Assembly (NCBI GenBank): GCA_025060615.1
Contig: JANXBS010000005.1
Span: forward strand, 140,144 to 204,143
Length of the DNA stretch: 64,000 bases
Direction of reading: 5' to 3'
Source of the DNA: Anaerolineae bacterium
GTDB lineage: Bacteria > Chloroflexota > Anaerolineae > DUEN01
Shown: positions 9,032-17,136 of the stretch, in pieces
How positions within the stretch are numbered: position 1 is the stretch's first letter
How the letters are laid out: the number at the start of each line of letters is the position of its first letter
The notes under the pieces: generated by a model
What the model saw: the letters and a program-made list of their open reading frames with translations, nothing else
Database searches by the model: none
Told to the model about the DNA's origin: nothing
Translations under genes and position numbers: made by a program

Positions 9032-9367
9032 TCAGCCCAGAGAACGCACGCGTGCTGCTGGCGGGACGATGTCCGTCACACGCACGCCAAACATGTCGTC
9101 AATGACTACGACTTCACCGTGGGCGATTAGCTTGCCGTTTACCAGGATGTCCACCACTTCGCCAGCCACTTTGCTCAGCTCCACCACTGAGCCAGGCCCC
9201 AGCGCGAGCACCTCGCGGATGGGCATCTCAGTTCGTCCTAACTCTACGGTCACACGCAGTGGGACATCGAGGAGCAAATCCAGGTTTCTAGCACCTGAGC
9301 TGGGCTGTCCCGTCCCTAGGGGTGTTAGCTCTGCCGGCTGTACGGTAGCAGGCTCTTTCTCTGACAT
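9032..9367 (-). CDS. fliN: Flagellar motor switch protein FliN
   Basis: About 111 residues. The C-terminal SpoA/C-ring domain (about 30-108) shows [37 protein letters not shown] and [17 protein letters not shown], all hallmarks of FliN. A short charged, Pro-rich N-terminus precedes it. FliN forms the bottom of the C-ring and binds the sorting ATPase complex. The chosen ATG has GAGAGGTG nine or so bases upstream; a TTG two codons earlier is less likely. It starts 7 nt after fliM. Confidence 0.95.
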   Translation of the reverse strand: MSEKEPATVQPAELTPLGTGQPSSGARNLDLLLDVPLRVTVELGRTEMPIREVLALGPGSVVELSKVAGEVVDILVNGKLIAHGEVVVIDDMFGVRVTDIVPPAARVRSLG

Positions 9368-9373
9368 ATGCAA

Positions 9374-10396
9374 TCACCTCTCTTCAAGTCTCTCGGCCTC
9401 TCCGGTGATCACTTGAGTGATCTCGACGGCCAGGCGAGTGCCCCGGGTGCCTGGCCGCGCCCAGAATCGGTGCACTCCTCCTACCAAGACCTTGATCTCG
9501 TGATGGGCTGCCGCGTCTAGTGGGATCAGATCACCGGGCTTTAATTCGTTCAGCTCTTGCAATGTCGTGTCTACCTCCCCCAAAATCGCCGTCACCTCCA
9601 CAGGCACCTCTTGCAAGTGGGCGATAAGATGCTGAATTTCAGCGGTTCGCTCCAGATCGTCAGAGGCTTCAGTGCCAGCAATCCATGCCTGTGGGCTCAG
9701 CTTAGCGCCCACCGGCTTTAGGAGCGCATATGGAAGCCCCAACCGTAGATAACCATTCACCTCACCCAGCCGCACCTCAAACACGATCCATACGATGGCA
9801 TCGGTCAACAAGCCAAGCTGCACAAAATACATATTCAGCAACGTCTCTTCCACCTGAGGCTTCACTGGAAGTACGGCTGTCCATGCCTCTGCCAGGCTAT
9901 CCAGAATTCGGACAACCACTCCTTCCAGTAGAGAAAGCTCTAGGTCCGTGAACTCCCTATGCCGTTCCCATGCCCGTCCTGGCCCTCCCAACAGGCGATC
10001 AATGATCACATCAGCTAGCGGCGCGCTGATCTCCAGAACCATCTGCCCCTGTAGCGGCTTCAAACTAACGATGTTATAGATGGCCGGCCCAGCTAGCTGG
10101 GATAGAAAGGTCGCGTAAGTGCCTTGATCAATATCTGCCAGATTAGCGTCTACTGCAGTCCGTAGATAGGCAGAGAGGGAAATAGCCATTCGCCGTCCCA
10201 TGTTCTCGTGCATCATGCGCAGCGCACGGATTTGTTCCTTAGAGAACTTGTCAGGGCGACGGAAGTCGTAGTGCCGAATGGCGGCTTGCTGATCCGACGG
10301 CGGCGCGGGGGCTAGCAGGGTCTCACCACTCGTGGGCAGCATAGCCAAAAGCGCGTCTATCTCCTCCTGGGTCAGGATCTCGCTAGGAGTCGTCAT
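9374..10396 (-). CDS. fliM: Flagellar motor switch protein FliM
   Basis: 340 residues. The N-terminus contains the CheY-P binding type segment LTQEEIDALLAML, followed by the CheC-like middle domain (about 45-230) beginning YDFRRPDKFSKEQIRAL, and a C-terminal SpoA domain (about 255-330) with LNELKPGDLIPLD. FliM links chemotaxis output to motor rotation. It sits between fliL and fliN. Presence of the N-terminal EIDALL motif indicates that phosphorylated CheY can control this motor. Confidence 0.97.
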   Translation of the reverse strand: MTTPSEILTQEEIDALLAMLPTSGETLLAPAPPSDQQAAIRHYDFRRPDKFSKEQIRALRMMHENMGRRMAISLSAYLRTAVDANLADIDQGTYATFLSQLAGPAIYNIVSLKPLQGQMVLEISAPLADVIIDRLLGGPGRAWERHREFTDLELSLLEGVVVRILDSLAEAWTAVLPVKPQVEETLLNMYFVQLGLLTDAIVWIVFEVRLGEVNGYLRLGLPYALLKPVGAKLSPQAWIAGTEASDDLERTAEIQHLIAHLQEVPVEVTAILGEVDTTLQELNELKPGDLIPLDAAAHHEIKVLVGGVHRFWARPGTRGTRLAVEITQVITGEAERLEER

Positions 10397-10429
10397 GCTA
10401 GGCCTCTTGCTACCGGATATCAGGGTTGG

Positions 10430-11002
10430 CTACTGAACCACGAAATCGGTGAAATATACAGCCCCAACATATTTGCCATCGCCCAGGCTGGCATTCAGTT
10501 GTTCCATCAGCTCCTCTTTGAGCTGCTGTTTGCCCTCTAAAGAGAAAATCTCAGCAAACGTCTTGCTGCTTAAGATCGAGATCACCAAATCGTCTATGAT
10601 GGGCTTTTGACGCATTAGCTCTTCTTTAAAGTGCGTCTCTTCGGCCATTCGCTTCTCTGGTGGGAGCCGATAGAACTCTGCGCTCTCCGGCAGAAATTCC
10701 AGCGTGATCGAGACGCGCAGATAGCGGTACCCACCCGGGTCTGCCAGATTTACGACGCGCTCTCCCAGCGAAAACAGAATCCCATGGCCGCGCAACGTTG
10801 TCTGATGGACTGGAGCCACAGGCCCTATGGGCTCTGCAGGGATAGGCGTGCCGGGCTGTGTCTGAGTCGGCCCGATTTGGAGCTGAATCTGGATGGGCTT
10901 AGGCAAGCCCGAGGGAACCATGAAATATCCCACGCCGAACAGCAACAGGGCTATAGCTCCACCGATGATGAGCAATTTGCGATTGGCAAACAATTTTTTC
11001 AT
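10430..11002 (-). CDS. fliL: Flagellar basal body-associated protein FliL
   Basis: 190 residues: a short cytoplasmic start (MKKLFANRK), one membrane helix (about 10-29), a Pro/Thr-rich linker and an outer domain with YLRVSITLEFLPES and IIDDLVISILSSKTFAEIFS, typical of FliL. FliL rings surround stator units and aid torque. The start codon overlaps the motB stop by 4 nt, fitting a stator-to-switch gene order. Confidence 0.93.
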   Translation of the reverse strand: MKKLFANRKLLIIGGAIALLLFGVGYFMVPSGLPKPIQIQLQIGPTQTQPGTPIPAEPIGPVAPVHQTTLRGHGILFSLGERVVNLADPGGYRYLRVSITLEFLPESAEFYRLPPEKRMAEETHFKEELMRQKPIIDDLVISILSSKTFAEIFSLEGKQQLKEELMEQLNASLGDGKYVGAVYFTDFVVQ

Positions 11003-11784
11003 GGCTGTCCACCGTGATGGAGATTGGCATTGGCCGCAGGGCCTTCGCCTGGCAGATTTAAGCCATCGATAAGGTAATCGTCCGGCGGATAGAGGATCAC
11101 GATGTCGGCGCGCCGATTTTGGGCACGGTGCTCGCGAGAGTCATTGGGGAACAGCGGGGCATACTCGGCGCGGCCCACCGCAACCAACCGTTCAGGCTGA
11201 ATATGGCCTTTTTCGATCAGGTAACGGACCACACCAGCTGCACGAGCTGCACTCAGCTCCCAATTTGTCGGGTACAGGGGGTTGTTGGTCGGCAGATCAT
11301 CCGTGTGGGCCTCAACCCGGATAGGATTTGGCATGGGGGCGATGATGCGCGCGATCTCGTCCAGCATCGGTAGGGATTCTGGGCTTAGCTCTACCCCGCC
11401 CGATGGAAACAATAGAGAAGCGGAAAGGGTAATGGCGATCCCCTCTCGGCGCATGTTGACCGCCACAAACGGATGAGTGCCAGTCGCCCGGCTGCGCTCG
11501 GCCAGGGCCTGGGAGATGGCCAGAAAATCCTTGCTACGCTGCGGCAATGACTGAAAGGGAAGTGCCCCACCGCCCTCGCCCGGCAAAATCCCTTGACCTC
11601 CGCTACTTGGCAGAACGCTAATCCCAAAGCCCTGGCGCAGCGAAATGGCCAACTTAGTAAAGCGCTCTAGGTCGGCCTTGGAACCGGCATACATGATGAT
11701 GAAGAAGGCTAGCAAAAGCGTAATGAGGTCCGCGTAAGTCAACAACCAGCGCAGGCCTCCTGCACTGCCATGTCCGCCCGCCAT
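10999..11784 (-). CDS. motB: Stator protein MotB
   Basis: 261 residues: one membrane helix near the N-terminus with LLTYADLITLLLAFFI, where D19 is the ion-carrying Asp, and a C-terminal OmpA-like peptidoglycan-binding domain (about 125-240) with VEAHTDDLPTNN and RRADIVILY. MotB anchors the stator to the wall. The helix sequence resembles the proton-driven type more than the sodium-driven PomB type, which is an inference from few residues. It follows motA by 4 nt. Confidence 0.96.
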   Translation of the reverse strand: MAGGHGSAGGLRWLLTYADLITLLLAFFIIMYAGSKADLERFTKLAISLRQGFGISVLPSSGGQGILPGEGGGALPFQSLPQRSKDFLAISQALAERSRATGTHPFVAVNMRREGIAITLSASLLFPSGGVELSPESLPMLDEIARIIAPMPNPIRVEAHTDDLPTNNPLYPTNWELSAARAAGVVRYLIEKGHIQPERLVAVGRAEYAPLFPNDSREHRAQNRRADIVILYPPDDYLIDGLNLPGEGPAANANLHHGGQP

Positions 11785-11788
11785 CGCC

Positions 11789-12589
11789 TCACGCTCCTTC
11801 AGCCACAGCCCTCGCCGGCGTCGGCTCTGCCCTCCCCCGCAAGCTGGGGGACAGATACGCTTCTAGCTTTTCCCGGATGATATGTGGGTTGTCACCCGCT
11901 TGGATGGCCAATATCCCCTCGGTCATGATCTTGCGAAGGAGGACCTCTTCCTGACTATGAGCCTTCAGCTTGCCGGCCAGGGGTAAGAAGACAAGATTGG
12001 CCACGCCGACACCATACATTGTGGCCACAAATGCTGTAGCGATTCCCTTGCCCAGATGGGAGGACTCCTCCAAGTGACTCAACACGTTGATGAGCCCCAG
12101 GACAGCCCCCAAGACCCCCATCGTTGGCGCATAGCCGCCCATCGCCTCCAGAACACCATATCCATGAGCGTGGCGTTCTGCCATCAGCTGAGTGTCGGTC
12201 TCCAGGATATGCCGGATCTCAACGGGATCCACGCCGTCTACTACCAGCATGATCCCTTTCTTCAAGAAGGGGTCCGTAATGTTCTGCTCTTCCTCTTCTA
12301 GGGATAACAGCCCCTGTCGCCGGGCTTTATCAGCTAGGCTCACCAACTGCGAGACTAACTCTTCAACCTGATGGTGAGGTCCTCCGGTGATAGTACGGAT
12401 CACCATCTTCGGTAGTGCCTGTATTAACGCCAGCGGGAAGTTCACCAAGGTTGCGCCGATGGTGCCGCCAAAGACGATCAAAGCGCCTGGCAAGTTGACC
12501 AAAGCGATGAGAGCCCCTCCCTCCACCACCACAGAGGCCAGGATGCAGCCTATCCCTACGAGAAGCCCCAGAATCGTCCCGATGTTCAT
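11789..12589 (-). CDS. motA: Stator protein MotA
   Basis: 266 residues, four membrane helices (two near the N-terminus, two around 145-205), and the conserved features NLPGALIVFGGTIGATLVNFP, LLSLEEEEQNITDPFLKKG and MGGYAPTMGVLGAVLGLINVL in shorter pieces. MotA forms the pentameric rotating ring around MotB and pushes on FliG. The start overlaps the flbD stop by 4 nt. Members of this group are annotated as MotA or PomA; ion type is not settled by sequence here. Confidence 0.95.
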   Translation of the reverse strand: MNIGTILGLLVGIGCILASVVVEGGALIALVNLPGALIVFGGTIGATLVNFPLALIQALPKMVIRTITGGPHHQVEELVSQLVSLADKARRQGLLSLEEEEQNITDPFLKKGIMLVVDGVDPVEIRHILETDTQLMAERHAHGYGVLEAMGGYAPTMGVLGAVLGLINVLSHLEESSHLGKGIATAFVATMYGVGVANLVFLPLAGKLKAHSQEEVLLRKIMTEGILAIQAGDNPHIIREKLEAYLSPSLRGRAEPTPARAVAEGA

Positions 12590-12804
12590 CGCTCCGCTCC
12601 GAGCTCTGATGGCTCCGCCTTGCGATTGGCAATCCGCTGTCGGTAAGCGATCACCCGCTCGATGATTTCCGCAACGGATTGCTGTACTACAAGCTTATGG
12701 CCTGTGGTGAGAGAGATCACGGTATCGGGCCTTTGCTCTACCGTCTCGATCAGATCCGCGTTGACTACCAATTCGCTGCCGTCCAGACGAGTCACGTAGA
12801 TCAC
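12586..12804 (-). CDS. flbD: FlbD family flagellar protein
   Basis: 72 residues from a GTG start that has GAGGAGAGGAGG just upstream; the product then begins VIYVTRLDGSELVVNADLI, which fits the MI.VTRLNG...N.DLIE start of FlbD family proteins exactly. Longer frames upstream are not supported by the family. The conserved TVISLTTGHKLVVQQSVAEI follows. The biochemical role of this small protein is not established; it is nearly always next to motA. Here it is the first gene of the motor/export operon, just downstream of the tandem-repeat promoter. Confidence 0.9.
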   Translation of the reverse strand: MIYVTRLDGSELVVNADLIETVEQRPDTVISLTTGHKLVVQQSVAEIIERVIAYRQRIANRKAEPSELGAER

Positions 12805-12854
12805 ACGCCCTCCTCTCCTCGCAGTGAAACCTTCGCTCAAACGTTCGCGCCTTG

Positions 12855-12921
12855 ATCCTATCATGGTGCCCCAAAAGAGAGGGTAAAGGGAACGTAAAGC
12901 GAGTGTAAAGATCCCGTATCA
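12855..12921 (-). promoter_or_regulatory. Promoter of the flbD-to-fliA operon with 11-bp-spaced activator half-sites
   Basis: On the minus strand three perfect CTTTAC hexamers occur at an exact 11-bp period (12910-12905, 12899-12894, 12888-12883), with a weaker TGATAC one step upstream (12921-12916). Exactly 22 nt after the last one is TAGGAT (12860-12855), a plausible -10. There is no -35-like hexamer. Direct repeats of about 11 bp are the known binding geometry of OmpR/PhoB-type regulators. The same layout precedes the other flagellar operon at 40.7 kb. Promoter activity is inferred. Confidence 0.7.
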
Positions 12922-12925
12922 CCCG

Positions 12926-12966
12926 CCAACAAAAAGAAAGCCGGCCGCTCTCGCAGATGGCCGGCT
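12926..12966 (-). terminator. Rho-independent terminator after the response regulator gene
   Basis: On the minus strand AGCCGGCC and GGCCGGCT form a perfect 8-bp stem around a 12-nt loop (arms 12966-12959 and 12946-12939), followed by TTCTTTTTGTT. It lies 28 nt past the response regulator stop and just before the flbD promoter, so it separates the chemotaxis operon from the motor/export operon. Confidence 0.9.
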
Positions 12967-12994
12967 CCCCAAGCAAAACTCTCCACAGGTTCAA

Positions 12995-13684
12995 TCAAGC
13001 GGGAACATAATAACCATGCCGGTAAACAGTGCGGATGTACTTTGGGTTCTTGGGCGTCGTTTCAATTTTGTTCCGGAGGTTCATGATCTGCATGCGCACC
13101 ACGGTGGGATCCCCGGTGCCTGGATAATAGCGCCAGACCTCCTGCAGCAACTGTTCCGCCGAGATCACTTCGCCGGCCCGGCTCATCAGATAGTACAACA
13201 GCTCAAACTCGACGGGGGTCAATTGTACAGTGCGCCCATTGACCTCTACCTGATATTTGGTGGCATCCAGGCGCATTCCCCCGGCCTGTAACTGCTTAGC
13301 CGAGCCATTTTTCTTCCGGGTCCGACGCAAGAGGGCTTCCACGCGCAACTCCAACTCTCGTAGATCAAAGGGCTTCACCAGATAGTCATCTGCCCCCGCC
13401 TCGAATCCCTCGATCCGATCGTTCAACATGCTGCGCGCCGTCAGGAACATCACCGGCGTGTCCGCCAACTTGATGCTCGACCTAAGGCGGCGACAGACTT
13501 CATATCCGTTTAGGTCTGGCATCATCACATCTAGGAGGATCAGATCGGGGAACACTCTGGGGGCCTCTTCCAAGGCTTTGGTTCCACTGTTTGCCACGAT
13601 GACGAAGTGCCCCTGTCCTTTCAGCACAGCTTCGATCATCCTGCAGACTCGAAGGTCGTCATCTACCACCAGAATGCGCGCCAT
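12995..13684 (-). CDS. OmpR/PhoB-family response regulator
   Basis: 229 residues from the ATG with GAGGAGG nine bases upstream. The receiver domain (1-115) has the acidic pair D8/D9, phospho-acceptor D52 and the KPFD motif near residue 100. A winged-helix DNA-binding domain follows (about 130-228; VQLTPVEFELLYYLMSRAGEVISAEQLL...VRMQIMNLRNKI in pieces). Its place at the end of the chemotaxis gene run, right next to two promoters' worth of 11-bp direct repeats, suggests it controls flagellar operons. No kinase gene is adjacent on the same strand; the lone kinase at 20.1-21.5 kb is the natural candidate partner. Confidence 0.93.
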   Translation of the reverse strand: MARILVVDDDLRVCRMIEAVLKGQGHFVIVANSGTKALEEAPRVFPDLILLDVMMPDLNGYEVCRRLRSSIKLADTPVMFLTARSMLNDRIEGFEAGADDYLVKPFDLRELELRVEALLRRTRKKNGSAKQLQAGGMRLDATKYQVEVNGRTVQLTPVEFELLYYLMSRAGEVISAEQLLQEVWRYYPGTGDPTVVRMQIMNLRNKIETTPKNPKYIRTVYRHGYYVPA

Positions 13685-13739
13685 CTGCGAAGACCTCCTC
13701 ATCAATGGGCCTTAGTGGATTTGAAGTGGTTGCAGCGAC

Positions 13740-13768
13740 ACTATAAACCTCGTTCTGGGCCCTCAGAA
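13740..13768 (-). promoter_or_regulatory. Candidate promoter of the response regulator gene
   Basis: On the minus strand TTCTGA and TATAGT are separated by 17 nt (13768-13763 and 13745-13740), about 55 nt before the regulator start. The -10 is good, the -35 weak. The 11-bp half-sites seen at the other two promoters are not convincingly present here. The rest of the 166-nt gap to cheX shows nothing else I can name. Confidence 0.4.
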
Positions 13769-13850
13769 TAGCGCGAGAGTACCACTGGATCTAGCGCACG
13801 GATGCCCCAATAGGCACATACCCAACCCGGCGGGATGGGGCAATGCCCTC

Positions 13851-14339
13851 TTAGGCCTGATTGCTTTGCGCACCGTTCCGCCGTTCCCGCAAGGCTAGGT
13901 GGATCTCCAGGGTTCCGTAGGGCGTGAGCAAAGGCACGACCAAGCGTTGAAAATCCAGCGTTGAGATCTGAACGTTCTTCCCCACGATCAAGGTGGGCAC
14001 CGAGATCACTGCGGAAAACCCCTCGGCAGCGAGCAGCGTGCTAGCGCGGCCGGTGATGACGTTGCCCAGCTCGCCGATCCCGCTTTGGGCGAGTTCGTTC
14101 AGCTCCTCCACCGGCTGCCCTAACATCCTAGAGACGAAGGCCAAGGCCATTTCGGCGCTCATCCCGTACATTACAACTCCCTCTACGTCCCCTACCAGGG
14201 TCAGGAGCGCGGTCACCTCGTTTCCAGTCAGGGACGAGCGCTGTAACTTAAGCTCACCGCGCTGGATCTCGGTTTGGATCTCGGACCGGAGCACTTCACC
14301 GGCTGCGACCACAAAAGGGTTGATGAATCGGATGTTCAT
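13851..14339 (-). CDS. cheX: CheY-P phosphatase CheX
   Basis: 162 residues in the CheC/CheX/FliM-like fold. The active-site motif E-x-x-N is intact at E90 and N93 within IGELGNVITGRAS. CheX removes phosphate from CheY to end motor signals. It overlaps cheR by 4 nt. Having cheX in addition to cheC and cheD gives this locus a full signal-termination and adaptation set; with the cheC first site degraded, CheX may be the main phosphatase. Confidence 0.9.
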   Translation of the reverse strand: MNIRFINPFVVAAGEVLRSEIQTEIQRGELKLQRSSLTGNEVTALLTLVGDVEGVVMYGMSAEMALAFVSRMLGQPVEELNELAQSGIGELGNVITGRASTLLAAEGFSAVISVPTLIVGKNVQISTLDFQRLVVPLLTPYGTLEIHLALRERRNGAQSNQA

Positions 14340-15142
14340 AGCACACCTCTACCAAGCTGTTCCTCCTTACGGTAAAAGGAAATCCCCACTGCCTGAAGTC
14401 CTAATTGACGAGCGAGAGGGAACGGGATCATCTCTGTCCCACCGACGAAGAGGATCCCACCCGGCCGCAAGGCTCGCACTAAATGGCTCAGCGCCCTCTG
14501 TTTGGCAGCGTCCGAGAAGTAGATGATCACGTTACGACACACCACCAGGTCAAACGATTGGCCGATCTCGTCTTCTAACAGGTTGTGTTCGCTGAAGGTC
14601 ACGCGTTGGCGAAGAGAGGGCCGTACATACCATCCTTCGGCGCGTAGCTCCAGATATTTCTTCCGCAGATCCGACGGCACGTTCTTCACATCTTCTGCGG
14701 TATAGGGGCCACCGGCCTGCGCCCTCTCCAGAGCGCTCAGGTCAATATCCGTGCCCCAAACGTGGTAACGTCGTATCTCGCGCATTTCGGCCACCATGGC
14801 CAGGCTGTAGGCCTCCGCGCCATACGAGCACCCTGCACTCCACATGGTCAACTCGGAGCCAAAGTGCATCAGCTGTGGTAAGAGCTCGTCGCCAAGCCGC
14901 CGAAACTTCTCCGGGTCTCGGAAAAACGAGGAGACGTTAATCGTGAGGTAATCCCGAAAGGCCCTCAACTCCTTCGGATCCTGTGTCAGCCGACGCAGAT
15001 ACTCGGCCCAGCCTCTCGCACCACTGCGCTTCAGATACGCGTCGAGGCGGCGTTGCATCTGCTGGCTCTTGTATGCGGAGAGGTCAATGCCAGTTATCTC
15101 TCGAATCTGGCGGCATAGGAACGCATACTCTTGTCCCGTCAT
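14336..15142 (-). CDS. cheR: Chemotaxis receptor methyltransferase CheR
   Basis: 268 residues: an N-terminal helical domain (about 1-75) and a SAM-dependent methyltransferase domain with MWSAGCSYGAEAYSLAM (SAM site), VWGTDIDLSALERA and FDLVVCRNVIIYF. It methylates glutamates on chemoreceptors for adaptation. It lies between cheB and cheX, two nucleotides after the cheB stop. No receptor gene is in the window. Confidence 0.96.
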   Translation of the reverse strand: MTGQEYAFLCRQIREITGIDLSAYKSQQMQRRLDAYLKRSGARGWAEYLRRLTQDPKELRAFRDYLTINVSSFFRDPEKFRRLGDELLPQLMHFGSELTMWSAGCSYGAEAYSLAMVAEMREIRRYHVWGTDIDLSALERAQAGGPYTAEDVKNVPSDLRKKYLELRAEGWYVRPSLRQRVTFSEHNLLEDEIGQSFDLVVCRNVIIYFSDAAKQRALSHLVRALRPGGILFVGGTEMIPFPLARQLGLQAVGISFYRKEEQLGRGVL

Positions 15143-15144
15143 GT

Positions 15145-16212
15145 TTATCCTCCGGCCGAAGCAGGGTTCAGATGTCGAATAATCGCCTCGGCCATCTGGT
15201 CCAAGGGTACCACCTCATCGGCTAGGCCCGCCTCGATCACGCTGCGCGGCATCCCGTACACCACGCAGGTAGACTCATGCTCGGCTAGCACTATCCCCCC
15301 AGCGCGCTTGAGCGCCCTGGCTCCGTCGGTGCCATCATGTCCCATCCCAGTTAATACCACGGCTATAGCTCGGCCGCCATGGACCGCAGCCGCGCCGAGC
15401 AGCGTCACATCTACCGATGGCCGCACCCCGTTCACCGCCGGCCCCTGATCCAATCGGATCCCCCCATCTCGATCCGGGATCATGTGATAGCCGCCAGGGG
15501 CGACTAGAGCCACTCCACGCTCCAATCGATCGCCGGCCACTGCCTCGCGTACTTGCAAGGCGGCGCATTGATCTAAATGCTGGGCCAGAGAGCGCGTGAA
15601 GCCAGGGGGCATGTGCTGTACAATCAGCACAGCCGCTGGCAAATCCCCCGGCAAAGCCTTGAGCACATGCCGTAGTGCGCGCGGTCCCCCGGTGGAAGCG
15701 CCGATGATCAAGACGCGATCCCAAGAGGCTACTTCTGCCGTCACCTGTGCAAAACGCGCCGAATCGAGAGGCGAACGGAGCCGCTCAGGCTCGCGCGAGG
15801 GGGGAAGCGGAGTTACCTTCGCTTTGGACGCGCGCTTGACCTTGGTCACGAGCTCGTTCGCTACCTGATGGATAGCCGTCGCCTGGCTTGGCTTGGGCAC
15901 GAAGTCCACTGCGCCCAATCCCAGCGCCTCCACCGTGATCTCGGCCCCAGCCTGGGTGAGGCTGCTCAGCATGACCACTGGGGTGGGCCTATAAGCCATC
16001 AGACGGGATAGAAATTCCAGCCCACCCATCTTAGGCATCTCCACGTCTAACGTGATGACATCAGGGCACAGAGCCTTTACCTGCGCAAGGGCCTCTTCGC
16101 CATCTCGCGCAACCCCCACCACCTCTAGGGCAGGATCCTGGCCAAGCAGCCTGCTGATCATTACGCGCATGAACGCCGAGTCATCTACCACCAGGACGCG
16201 AACGGCTGCCAT
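15145..16212 (-). CDS. cheB: Chemotaxis methylesterase CheB
   Basis: 355 residues. Receiver domain with phospho-acceptor D56, a linker (about 125-165), and a methylesterase/deamidase domain carrying the catalytic triad in GASTGGP (S173), VQHMPPGF (H200) and LTGMGHDGTDG (D293). It demethylates receptors when phosphorylated by CheA. The ATG chosen has AGGA eight bases upstream; an ATG three codons earlier, one nucleotide after the cheY stop, is the alternative. Confidence 0.95.
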   Translation of the reverse strand: MAAVRVLVVDDSAFMRVMISRLLGQDPALEVVGVARDGEEALAQVKALCPDVITLDVEMPKMGGLEFLSRLMAYRPTPVVMLSSLTQAGAEITVEALGLGAVDFVPKPSQATAIHQVANELVTKVKRASKAKVTPLPPSREPERLRSPLDSARFAQVTAEVASWDRVLIIGASTGGPRALRHVLKALPGDLPAAVLIVQHMPPGFTRSLAQHLDQCAALQVREAVAGDRLERGVALVAPGGYHMIPDRDGGIRLDQGPAVNGVRPSVDVTLLGAAAVHGGRAIAVVLTGMGHDGTDGARALKRAGGIVLAEHESTCVVYGMPRSVIEAGLADEVVPLDQMAEAIIRHLNPASAGG

Positions 16213-16222
16213 AACTGCCATC

Positions 16223-16579
16223 CTATGTCAGCATCTTGCGCACAGCGCTCAACACGCGTTCGGTATCAAACGGCTTGACGATGAAATCGCGGGCGCCCGA
16301 CTTGATGGCTTCGATGACAATCCCTTGTTGACCTAACGCGGTCAACATGACTACGCGCGCCTCTGGATCGTGACAGCGGATTTGACGGAGTGCCGTCAGC
16401 CCATCCATCTCGGGCATGGTGATGTCCATCAACACGACATCAGGGCGGTGCGCCTGATAGACGCGCACAGCTTCTGCGCCGTTCTGAGCCTCTAACACCT
16501 CAAAGCCGTTTTCTGACAGCAGGCGCGCACATCGCATACGCATGAACTGGGCGTCATCCACCACCAGCACTTTGGGCAT
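16223..16579 (-). CDS. cheY: Chemotaxis response regulator CheY
   Basis: 118 residues, a single receiver domain. Acidic residues D8/D9, phospho-acceptor D52, a conserved Thr in MLTALGQ and Lys in IVKPFD are all present. The ATG was chosen because GGAGG lies seven bases upstream; a TTG six codons earlier is unlikely. Phosphorylated by CheA, it should act on the N-terminal motif of FliM. It follows cheD and precedes cheB. Confidence 0.93.
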   Translation of the reverse strand: MPKVLVVDDAQFMRMRCARLLSENGFEVLEAQNGAEAVRVYQAHRPDVVLMDITMPEMDGLTALRQIRCHDPEARVVMLTALGQQGIVIEAIKSGARDFIVKPFDTERVLSAVRKMLT

Positions 16580-16593
16580 TGCGATACCTCCGT

Positions 16594-17136
16594 TCAAGTT
16601 CTGGATAACTCTTCCTCCTCTTGGCCAGCGAAGCGAACGGTCACCCGGCCATCCGGCAAATACAGCTTTAGCGTGCGCCCCACGTGCCCCCCTAAGGAGG
16701 CTCCACTTAACACAAACCCGTATTGTGCCAGGACCCTCTGCATTGTCTCCAGATTCTGCTGACCGATGTTGAACATCCCCTGGAAGCTAGAGGTCGTCAA
16801 CATCTGAGCGCCACCTGCCGCATACCACCGAAGGCGGGATGCCTTAGCGCCTTGACGCTCCATCTCAGCGATCAAAGCCGGTATGCCAGTATCCACAAAC
16901 TTCGCTGGGTTCACATCGTTATCGCGATGTCTGGGCAACACCGCATGCAAGAGCCCCCCGATGGATTCCACTGGGTCATATGCAGCCAGCCCGATACAAG
17001 AGCCCAAGCCGTAAGCCACCAGAACACAATCAGATCGCCGCGATACCACCATCTCCCCTAAACCCACGGCAACTGCACGGCTCTCTTCATAGCTTCCTCC
17101 GGCCACCTTCTCCTTAACTATAGAGCGGTAGGCCAT
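16594..17136 (-). CDS. cheD: Chemoreceptor glutamine deamidase CheD
   Basis: 180 residues from the ATG with GGAGG eight bases upstream. Conserved CheD features: GLGSCIGLAAYDP with catalytic C47, GGLLHAVLPRH with H64, and YAAGGAQM. CheD deamidates receptors and partners with CheC. In the known Thermotoga enzyme a Thr lies six residues before the Cys; here that position is Ala (A41). The gene overlaps cheC by 23 nt. A TTG further upstream is a possible but weaker start. Confidence 0.92.
   Translation of the reverse strand: MAYRSIVKEKVAGGSYEESRAVAVGLGEMVVSRRSDCVLVAYGLGSCIGLAAYDPVESIGGLLHAVLPRHRDNDVNPAKFVDTGIPALIAEMERQGAKASRLRWYAAGGAQMLTTSSFQGMFNIGQQNLETMQRVLAQYGFVLSGASLGGHVGRTLKLYLPDGRVTVRFAGQEEEELSRT

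Noticed and set aside
13768..13795. Possible 11-bp half-sites before the response regulator's own promoter
   Set aside because: At the expected positions the matches to CTTTAC are only three of six or fewer, so self-regulation is not supported.
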